A stretch of 20,405 bases of DNA from Acidimicrobiia bacterium (GTDB taxonomy: Bacteria; Actinomycetota; Acidimicrobiia; Acidimicrobiales; Acidimicrobilacustridaceae): NCBI GenBank assembly GCA_016462055.1, contig JAEMTX010000012.1:1-20405 (forward strand), written 5' to 3'. Both the position numbers and the translations under genes were made by a program. Of this stretch, positions 15,048 to 20,405 are shown piece after piece. The notes beneath the pieces were generated by a model. That model was not told the DNA's origin. It made no database searches and was given only the letters and a program-made list of their open reading frames with translations. How positions within the stretch are numbered: the first letter of the stretch is position 1; every line of letters begins with the position of its first letter.

Positions 15048-16259
15048 TCAACGGCGATTCGACCAAGCACTGAAACTGGCGACCGATCCTGAACCTGGCC
15101 GCTTCAACCATGGCCAAGGATGGAGCTCGGCGAGGACTACTGAGTCCGCTCGGTGCCTCCAACCTGGCACGGGCGCGAACGTGGTCGCGAGGGGTCGGTC
15201 GGCGAGAACCTTCCTTGGGTCTCCAAGGTGAATCTCAAGGGCTCGCTCAGCTCCCAACTCGGCAAGACGATCAGTAAGAAAGACAAGGCGCTTCGAAGAA
15301 AGTTGGAGTGCTTGAAGTAACGACTCATCGAAGACAAAGATCACCGGCAGACCGGGATGTGCTGCCAGCGCAGGGTCGTCATCGCCCAGCGACTCGGCAG
15401 TCAGCCACACCACTTCAGGGGACGAAGACCGCTCGACCTTCTTTGGTCCAGCCGTCCTCTCAGAATCAGGATCGTGCCGGACCCGATCATCGCGCTCAAC
15501 TGACACCAGTTCTGGTTCGTCTGGCCATTCGCCTATCGGACACGCATCGCGATGGTCACATGAATTGCAGAGTTCAGGAGCCCGCCGACGGACTTGGGAC
15601 TGCGAGAACCCGTACACCTTTGATGAACCGGCACCAGTCGTCCACTGCCAACCGAGTCGATTCGCGGCGCGAGAACCGTCAAGGAGGTGGGTGAAGAAAT
15701 ACTGCTCGCCAATGCGCCAGTCCGCTCCATTGCGTACCGACCAATGCGACGCGAGCCACATGCGTGTCTGGTTGACCAACCATCCATCGCTTTCAAGTTC
15801 GTCAAGATTCACCGAAATACAGCGCATCGAGCGATCCCATGGTTCGACATCATTCGTAGAGCGAACAACGGGTGCGTTGCGTAACGGTGAACCTGTTGCT
15901 CTTCCTAAACGCGCATAGAGGTGACGTGCGTATTCCTGCCAACGCAGTTCGTCACGAAACTTTTGGACATCTTTTGATGGTCCGGTCGCCAGTTTGAAAA
16001 CTCGCGGAAGTGTTAGCAGGCCATGGCGAATCCAGGGCGAAAGACCAGAAGCTCCGCGCCGCTCCAATGGCAAGACCTCGTTGCGTCGCTCGGCATAACC
16101 AGTGAGATCCAACGCCTCGAGCGCTGCATCGGCCGCCGCTTGGGTTCCAACGAATCGTTCCGATCTGCGTGCGTCGTCACTAAAGAGATACCCGAGATGT
16201 TGCGCGACCCACTGCACTTCTTGGCCGGGTTCAGGAATCGGCAACATCGTCCCGCTCAT
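15048..16259 (-). CDS. Photolyase/cryptochrome superfamily protein with inverted domain order (NewPHL-like)
   Basis: A 403-residue flavoprotein predicted to repair UV pyrimidine dimers with light. The helical FAD-binding catalytic domain comes first (about 10-240): GLSPWIRHGLL (72-82), FRDELRWQEYARHLYARLG (101-119), RMWLASHW and IGEQYFFTHLLDGSRAAN, then GWQWTTGAG (203-211), the flavin-pocket core. An alpha/beta domain follows (about 281-400): VVWLTAESLGDDDPAL looks like a degenerate form of the photolyase N-terminal WxRxDLRxxDNPAL strand, followed by LPVIFVFDESLL and SSKRLVFL. This order is the reverse of classical photolyases and matches the published NewPHL class, reported to act on single-stranded DNA. 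Cys147, Cys231, Cys234 and Cys240 could bind an iron-sulfur cluster. The start overlaps the upstream stop by 4 nt (ATGA). Confidence 0.9.
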   Translation of the reverse strand: MSGTMLPIPEPGQEVQWVAQHLGYLFSDDARRSERFVGTQAAADAALEALDLTGYAERRNEVLPLERRGASGLSPWIRHGLLTLPRVFKLATGPSKDVQKFRDELRWQEYARHLYARLGRATGSPLRNAPVVRSTNDVEPWDRSMRCISVNLDELESDGWLVNQTRMWLASHWSVRNGADWRIGEQYFFTHLLDGSRAANRLGWQWTTGAGSSKVYGFSQSQVRRRAPELCNSCDHRDACPIGEWPDEPELVSVERDDRVRHDPDSERTAGPKKVERSSSPEVVWLTAESLGDDDPALAAHPGLPVIFVFDESLLQALQLSSKRLVFLTDRLAELGAERALEIHLGDPRKVLADRPLATTFAPVPGWRHRADSVVLAELHPWPWLKRPGSGSVASFSAWSNRR

Positions 16260-16624
16260 GTCAGACCAATCCGAAATGGACCCTTGGCGGTCGAAGGATC
16301 GATCCGTCGGCCATCTTGGGTAATGACAACGCGTCCTTCGACGGAAAGTCGACGAGCCGCGGCGCGGGCTGGTTTGACGAATCGGTCCCATTCCTCGCCC
16401 ACTACCAATTTTGCAGCATCGTTTGGGCAAATCGTCGCGTTCCGCGGCCGGCTCGCGAGCAATTCCATGATGGCCGTTTCAAGATCCTGATCGACTGGTC
16501 GGATTCCCCGTTTTCGACATGCATCCGAGCAATAACGAACCTCATCCCATGAACGCGACCACTTCTTGCGCCACTGCATCGTCCGACCGCAGACAACACA
16601 GTCTTTTTCTGGTGTCGTTGTCAC
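16256..16624 (-). CDS. DUF2256-DUF3253 zinc-finger/winged-helix-like protein
   Basis: A 122-residue, two-domain protein. Residues 5-40 match DUF2256: a treble-clef-like zinc site (Cys9, Cys12, Cys32, Cys36) around QWRKKWSRSWDEVRYCSD. Residues 47-121 match DUF3253, with AIMELLASR, ICPNDAAKLV, ARAAARRLSVEGRV and GRRIDPSTAKGPFRI, which looks like a small helical, winged-helix-type fold. Neither domain has an established biochemical function; DUF2256 genes are often found beside photolyase/cryptochrome genes (my recollection). The GTG start overlaps the upstream stop by 4 nt (GTGA), and its own stop overlaps the photolyase ATG by 4 nt. The coupling points to a role alongside the photolyase, perhaps nucleic acid binding. 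Confidence 0.88.
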   Translation of the reverse strand: MTTTPEKDCVVCGRTMQWRKKWSRSWDEVRYCSDACRKRGIRPVDQDLETAIMELLASRPRNATICPNDAAKLVVGEEWDRFVKPARAAARRLSVEGRVVITQDGRRIDPSTAKGPFRIGLT

Positions 16625-17610
16625 GCGTTTCTGCCGAGGGTGCTTTCGATCTCTCGTGCGGCTGCGGCACCGGAAAGCGCAGCGCCTTCGACCTTTGCGC
16701 CACCAAACGCATCGCCCGCACAAACAAACGGCGGGAGATCGCTGAGTCGCAGGAATCGTTCCGGGTGTTCAACCGACGGTCGGGCGTAGAGCCACCGCTG
16801 AATCTGAACCGATCCGGAGATCACCGCCGAGTGAAGTTGGGCCGCATCAAGCAATGCTTCGGTGATCGCTTCGTCGGACGCATCCCAAAGCGCACAACTG
16901 AAATCTGGCGTGGCGTGGATAGTCACCGCGGGCACTGGCGAGATTCCCTTCAATTGATTGTCGGCCATCCAATCAATCGGTCCGCCGTCGGGATCGACTG
17001 CTCCCGGTTCCGTAAGCCCCGAGGGTCCGTCAAGAACTGCCATCAACGCAATACATGGGTCATACGCAATCGCATTCAACGCAGCCGCATCGCTTGAAGT
17101 CAGCACGACATCACCGTTTTCCAAAAGCGCAATCGTCTGAGGAACTGGCGCAGTAGCGAGCACTACATCAGCAGCAAGTTCCGAGCCGTCAACAAGAGTG
17201 ACTCTCCAGGACTCTGCATCGCGAGCAAGCGCAGCAACCTGTGATGCAGTGCGCACATCAAGACCAGCGGCGAGATTCTTGGCGACGGCATTCATCGATA
17301 CCGATCCACGGAAACGCGTGTGTCCGTCGGGATCAAGCGCGCCTTCTGGTCCGATGCGCCCGCGGAACCATGGAGCGACAACACCGTCATTCACCCAACG
17401 ATCCACTATCAGGGCGAACTCAGCGCTATGCGTCGTGATGAACTGCGCGCCGTGATCAAGCGTCGCGTCGCCGATGCGCCGCGTCGCAAGGCGGCCACCA
17501 ACACCTCGACCCTTATCGAGCACGACGACATCGCATTGCTTGAGAAGTTGATGTGCTGCAGTGAGTCCGGCCATCCCCGCGCCGACTACCACGACACGCG
17601 GCCGACTCAT
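16621..17610 (-). CDS. Renalase-like FAD-dependent oxidoreductase
   Basis: A 329-residue FAD-binding oxidoreductase. The N-terminal dinucleotide motif GAGMAG (10-15) is followed by VVVLDKGRGVGGRLATRR and DHGAQFIT, the signature of renalase-like amine-oxidase-fold flavoproteins. The C-terminal FVCAGDAFGG closes the FAD site. Renalases oxidise alternative isomers of NAD(P)H; bacterial relatives lie near photolyase genes in several phyla (recollection), and the substrate here is unproven. The ATG is 1 nt after the stop of the acyl-CoA-dehydrogenase-like gene (TGA-G-ATG), and the stop overlaps the DUF2256-DUF3253 start, so it is translated within the operon. The open frame extends upstream to 17952 only because it lies antiphase to that gene; the added residues are not FAD-family sequence. 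Confidence 0.9.
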   Translation of the reverse strand: MSRPRVVVVGAGMAGLTAAHQLLKQCDVVVLDKGRGVGGRLATRRIGDATLDHGAQFITTHSAEFALIVDRWVNDGVVAPWFRGRIGPEGALDPDGHTRFRGSVSMNAVAKNLAAGLDVRTASQVAALARDAESWRVTLVDGSELAADVVLATAPVPQTIALLENGDVVLTSSDAAALNAIAYDPCIALMAVLDGPSGLTEPGAVDPDGGPIDWMADNQLKGISPVPAVTIHATPDFSCALWDASDEAITEALLDAAQLHSAVISGSVQIQRWLYARPSVEHPERFLRLSDLPPFVCAGDAFGGAKVEGAALSGAAAAREIESTLGRNA

Positions 17611-17611
17611 C

Positions 17612-18781
17612 TCAGAGGCCGCGGTTGGTCTCCGCAAGACCCAGCTTGACCTGAGCGGAATCGATATAGGTCTTCTCGCTAATGAACGCGTGCTGAGTGC
17701 CGGTGTAGATGTCGCGGAATGCTCGTTCGAGACGGCTTCCTTCGCGAATAGCCGTTGTGCCCGCAGCAAGATGCGCCCACTGCGCAACTTCGCGACTTGC
17801 TTCGGTCGCGTACGTCGCAGCGATGCGCATATCGGCACGCATATCGACAGTGAGTTCGCCCCCCTCGGCCACGACCGTCTCGGCTTCGGTGTAGGTATCG
17901 ACAACAAGTTGGCGAGCAGCACGCCACATGCCCAGGTGATGCGCGTAACCACGCTGGAAGGTGGTCTTGTGCACGAGCGTTTCCATGTCGCCCATGCGTG
18001 CTTTCACCTTCGCGAGTTCAGCGACATCGTCAATCATGCTCTTGGCTACACCGAGAGCCCACGCAGCGTGGCCCGCTGCAGTAATTGCCATGAGACCCAT
18101 CTTGAATGTCGGTGAACTTCCGCGCTGTGGTGTGCGTTCAAAGAGTTCAAAGACTCGATGATCAGGAACAAACAGATCGGTGACGTTGTAGTCGTAGGAA
18201 CCGGTTCCCTTAAGACCCTGCACATGCCATCCGTCGGTGAAGTTGATGTCGTCACGATGAATGACAGCCGCCATCAACATGATTTCTCCGTTGGCGTCGA
18301 ACATGAAATTGCCATCGTCGATCGGAAGGAAACCTGCGCACACAAACTCAGAGTGTCCGGTGCCGGAACCAAAGTTCCATGAGCCGCTGATCTTGTAGCC
18401 GCCGTCAACTTTTTGACCCTGACCATTCGGTGCGAACTGACCGCCCATCGTGACGCGCTCGGCGCTGCCAAACGTTTCTGCGAAACCTGAATCGGGAAGG
18501 TAGGCCGCAACGGCAGCGGCCGACGGCAGGTTGGCAATGCCAATCCAACCGAACGAACCGTCGAGTTCGGCCATGGCCTGCCACGTGTTGATCATGTCGG
18601 CGAATGAAGGTTCTGAACCGCCGGCTTCGGCAGGGTTCAGATACGACATAAGGCCGCATTCCCACATGGCGTCAACAACCGCTGGGGTCATGGTGCGGTT
18701 TGCCTCGCATGCTGCGGCTTCTGCGAGAACAAGCTCGGCCATGGCGTCCACGAGTGAAGTACCTGAATCAGTCAAAGTCAT
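17612..18781 (-). CDS. Acyl-CoA dehydrogenase-fold flavoprotein (group D monooxygenase-like)
   Basis: A 389-residue protein of the acyl-CoA dehydrogenase fold. It has an N-terminal helical domain, a middle beta domain (GGYKISGSWNFGSGTGHSEF, about residues 127-146) and a C-terminal four-helix region with EGSRLERAFRDIYTGTQHAF. The last block resembles the oxygenase component of two-component flavin monooxygenases (HsaA/HpaB-type, Acyl-CoA_dh_2) more than true acyl-CoA dehydrogenases. I cannot place a catalytic-base Glu. It could therefore use reduced flavin supplied by a separate reductase, none of which is visible here. It is the first gene of the five-gene minus-strand cluster, with a good candidate promoter, and is divergent from the sigma factor gene. 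Substrate unknown. Confidence 0.85.
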   Translation of the reverse strand: MTLTDSGTSLVDAMAELVLAEAAACEANRTMTPAVVDAMWECGLMSYLNPAEAGGSEPSFADMINTWQAMAELDGSFGWIGIANLPSAAAVAAYLPDSGFAETFGSAERVTMGGQFAPNGQGQKVDGGYKISGSWNFGSGTGHSEFVCAGFLPIDDGNFMFDANGEIMLMAAVIHRDDINFTDGWHVQGLKGTGSYDYNVTDLFVPDHRVFELFERTPQRGSSPTFKMGLMAITAAGHAAWALGVAKSMIDDVAELAKVKARMGDMETLVHKTTFQRGYAHHLGMWRAARQLVVDTYTEAETVVAEGGELTVDMRADMRIAATYATEASREVAQWAHLAAGTTAIREGSRLERAFRDIYTGTQHAFISEKTYIDSAQVKLGLAETNRGL

Positions 18782-18787
18782 GGAAGC

Positions 18788-18815
18788 AATGTAGGCCCTC
18801 TGCTATTCCGATCAA
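18788..18815 (-). promoter_or_regulatory. Candidate promoter of the flavoprotein/photolyase operon
   Basis: On the minus strand, TTGATC (18815-18810), a 16-nt spacer and TACATT (18793-18788), ending 6 nt before the ATG. No Shine-Dalgarno is present, so the mRNA is likely leaderless. The elements look like a housekeeping-sigma promoter rather than an ECF one. Confidence 0.5.
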
Positions 18816-18890
18816 GCACCGAGAGATTTGCCGGGGCTCCGGTGCCGAAGATTCACACCCAAATTCCCCTTGGCGTCTCTGGCCTCTCAT

Positions 18891-18940
18891 CCGAAACGGC
18901 CCCCAGTTTCGGAGAGCAGCTGTGACCATCACCGAAACTG
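18891..18940. repeat. Three-copy CCGAAAC inverted/direct repeat cluster
   Basis: CCGAAAC at 18891-18897, its reverse complement GTTTCGG at 18906-18912, and CCGAAACTG at 18932-18940 (a perfect 9-bp inverted match to 18904-18912). The two direct copies start 41 bp apart, about four helical turns. It lies between the divergent operons and could be an operator. Confidence 0.6.
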
Positions 18941-18952
18941 CCCGAAGTTCCC

Positions 18953-19017
18953 AAACGGTGAACCTCCAGCATTTTCTCGCCCCGATGCCTCATTTCCTGC
19001 GATCTGTGACACCGTTT
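18953..19017. repeat. 8-bp inverted repeat upstream of the ECF sigma gene
   Basis: AAACGGTG (18953-18960) and CACCGTTT (19010-19017) are perfect inverted copies 49 bp apart. The second copy ends 12 nt before the sigma ATG, where a promoter would lie. Confidence 0.45.
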
Positions 19018-19029
19018 GTATCTGGATCT

Positions 19030-19632
19030 ATGAACATTTCTTCCAAACCCCCCGCTTCAAAGCCCAGCGAGACCTCGTCCGCCGATGCCTTCGATATCGA
19101 CGGCGTCGTTCGGCGAGATCAGTCTGCGCTGGCAAGGATTTACGATCGGCTTGGTGGCGCGATTTATGGGTTGAGCCGGCAAGTTCTCAAAGACGATGGT
19201 CTTGCCCAAGACGTCACTCAAGAGATCTTCTTGCGCTTGTGGAATGAACCCAAACGATTCGATACTGAACGAGGGTCGTTGCGGTCATTCCTCCTCCGCG
19301 AAGCCCATAGTCGTTCAATCGAAAAAGTTCGATCTGAAGAAGCTCGGAGGCAACGGGAATCCCGCTCCGAGTCTCTAGACCGACCTGCGCTGCGCGACAC
19401 AGAAGACGACGTACTCAGATCACTGACTTCGAATGACGTTCGCAATGCACTTTCTCAGCTGCCTGGAGGAGAGCGATCCGCCATTGTTCTGGCGTATTAC
19501 GGCGGTCATTCGTATCGTGAGGTAGCAAACGTTCTCGATACTCCCGAAGGGACTGTCAAAAGCCGCATCCGTTCCGGGCTCATGAAACTCTCCCTGATAC
19601 TGACTGATGAAGGATCGGAGGCCAAGCGATGA
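19030..19632 (+). CDS. ECF-family RNA polymerase sigma factor
   Basis: A 200-residue extracytoplasmic-function sigma factor with only regions 2 and 4. Region 2 covers about 25-100 (ALARIYDRLGGAIYGLS and QDVTQEIFLRLW); the linker is basic and acidic. Region 4 covers about 135-188 (LSQLPGGERSAIVLAYYGGH, then SYREVANVLDTPEGTVKSRI, the helix-turn-helix that reads the -35). It resembles the SigK group. I chose the ATG at 19030 because upstream in-frame residues (open to 18700) run through the intergenic region and the start of the divergent gene. No clear ribosome binding site is present. The stop overlaps the anti-sigma ATG by 4 nt, fixing a sigma/anti-sigma pair. The regulon is unknown; autoregulation is possible. 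Confidence 0.93.
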   Translation: MNISSKPPASKPSETSSADAFDIDGVVRRDQSALARIYDRLGGAIYGLSRQVLKDDGLAQDVTQEIFLRLWNEPKRFDTERGSLRSFLLREAHSRSIEKVRSEEARRQRESRSESLDRPALRDTEDDVLRSLTSNDVRNALSQLPGGERSAIVLAYYGGHSYREVANVLDTPEGTVKSRIRSGLMKLSLILTDEGSEAKR

Positions 19633-20387
19633 CACCTCGAGACCAAAATCAGCCGCAAGATTCAACACGTGAACTGCTTGGCGCCTACGTGCTCGATGCC
19701 GTCGATGACGTTGAACGCAGACGAGTAGAAAATCTCCTCGCCAGCGATTCGTCAGCCCGCGACGAAGTCGAACGACTGCGCGTTGCAGCGGACAAACTCG
19801 GAGAGGCGTCTGCATCCGTTGCACCACCGCAGCTGTGGGAATCGATCCATAGTGAAATCAACTCGGCGCTACCGATTGCTGCAAACTCAGGAGTTGCCGA
19901 ACCAACCTCAATCTCCTCATCGAAACAGCTCCGACGTTCCAACAAATCATTTCTCGCTGCAGCGGCAGTGCTCGCCGTCTTTGTAATCGGAGGAGCAATT
20001 TTTGCCGGCCTTCGTCAAGAGAACAACGTCCCCGACACCATCGCCGCAATGACGGCTATGGCCAACGATGCCGCCTCCAAACCCGGCTCTCGCACAGGGT
20101 TCCTGTCCGACCCCGATCAAACAATGAAGGTGCAGGTTGTCGCAGACGCACAAGGTCATGGGTTCCTGATGACCGACCCGCTGCCAGCGCTTCCGGAAAA
20201 CCAGACCTATCAACTCTGGGCGGCAAATAACGGAACCATGATTTCTCTCGGGATGCTCGGCTCAAATCCAGAGATGTCACTGGTTCCAATTGATCCATCG
20301 GTGACCGAACTTGCACTCACTCGAGAACCCATGAGCGGGAGTATTTCTCCGACAAGTGACCCTATGGCGACGGGATTTCTCGCTTAA
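19629..20387 (+). CDS. RskA-like transmembrane anti-sigma factor
   Basis: A 252-residue membrane anti-sigma factor. The N-terminal cytoplasmic sigma-binding region (about 10-80) begins TRELLGAYVLDAVDDVERRR, as in RskA/RslA-type proteins, but has none of the His/Cys residues of zinc-binding anti-sigma factors. One helix follows at about 107-128 (SFLAAAAVLAVFVIGGAIFA), then an extracytoplasmic RskA C-terminal domain (about 160-250) with NQTYQLWAANNGTMISLGML. Release of the sigma factor would be by regulated proteolysis triggered outside the membrane rather than by direct thiol oxidation; this is inference from family and composition. The ATG overlaps the sigma stop by 4 nt, and only 18 bases remain in the window after its stop. 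Confidence 0.9.
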   Translation: MTPRDQNQPQDSTRELLGAYVLDAVDDVERRRVENLLASDSSARDEVERLRVAADKLGEASASVAPPQLWESIHSEINSALPIAANSGVAEPTSISSSKQLRRSNKSFLAAAAVLAVFVIGGAIFAGLRQENNVPDTIAAMTAMANDAASKPGSRTGFLSDPDQTMKVQVVADAQGHGFLMTDPLPALPENQTYQLWAANNGTMISLGMLGSNPEMSLVPIDPSVTELALTREPMSGSISPTSDPMATGFLA

Positions 20388-20405
20388 TCAGGAATTCGTT
20401 CCGAT

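Noticed and set aside
15048..16430. Longer photolyase frame starting at 16430
   Set aside because: The extra 57 residues are arginine-rich, antiphase to the DUF3253 gene and not family-like; the ATG at 16259 has a 4-nt overlap with the upstream stop.
16621..17952. 443-residue version of the renalase-like gene
   Set aside because: The first 114 residues lie over the acyl-CoA-dehydrogenase-like gene in another frame; the FAD motif begins right after the ATG at 17610.
18700..19632. 310-residue version of the sigma factor
   Set aside because: The added N-terminus covers the intergenic repeats and the divergent gene's start; residues before 19030 have no sigma-like sequence.

Overview
The window is a gene-dense, moderately GC-rich stretch of an actinobacterial chromosome. 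I infer a lineage related to Acidimicrobiia, but no marker here proves that. The main clue is synteny: crgA, trpG, pknB, pbpA, rodA, pstP, fhaB, fhaA and a type II tRNA-Leu(CAG) lie in the order known from near the Mycobacterium tuberculosis origin. pknA is absent, FhaA is compact and PknB has three PASTA repeats, so this is a distant relative. No gap between genes exceeds 300 bases; the longest, about 250 bases, is at 18782-19029. No insertion sequences, phage genes or CRISPR arrays are visible.

Region 1 (2-4997, + strand) is central metabolism: the 3' part of zwf, coupled to a histidine phosphatase that strongly resembles sedoheptulose-1,7-bisphosphatases of the yeast SHB17 type, then a sugar porter, a thiolase and a small membrane protein with a zinc-ribbon-like tail.

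Region 2 (5087-13304) is the cell-wall growth and signalling block. crgA (-) and trpG (+) diverge. The operon fhaA-fhaB-pstP-rodA-pbpA-pknB (-) encodes a peptidoglycan polymerase/transpeptidase pair, a PASTA kinase, its PP2C phosphatase and two FHA phospho-readers. It is tightly packed, with 4-nt overlaps at fhaB/pstP and rodA/pbpA. tRNA-Leu diverges from fhaA.

Region 3 (13362-18781, - strand) is a probable five-gene operon rich in flavoproteins: an acyl-CoA-dehydrogenase-fold oxidoreductase, a renalase-like FAD oxidoreductase, a DUF2256-DUF3253 protein, a photolyase with inverted domain order (matching the NewPHL class) and a Baeyer-Villiger-type monooxygenase. The first four genes are joined by 1-nt spacing or 4-nt overlaps.

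Region 4 (19030-20387, + strand) is an ECF sigma factor and an RskA-like, cysteine-free anti-sigma factor, divergent from Region 3 across an intergenic region with repeated CCGAAAC motifs. A light- or oxidative-stress role for Regions 3 and 4 together is an inference from neighbourhood only.

Several starts (crgA, trpG, fhaA, the acyl-CoA-dehydrogenase-like gene) have a TANNNT hexamer 6-9 nt upstream and no clear ribosome binding site, suggesting leaderless transcription.
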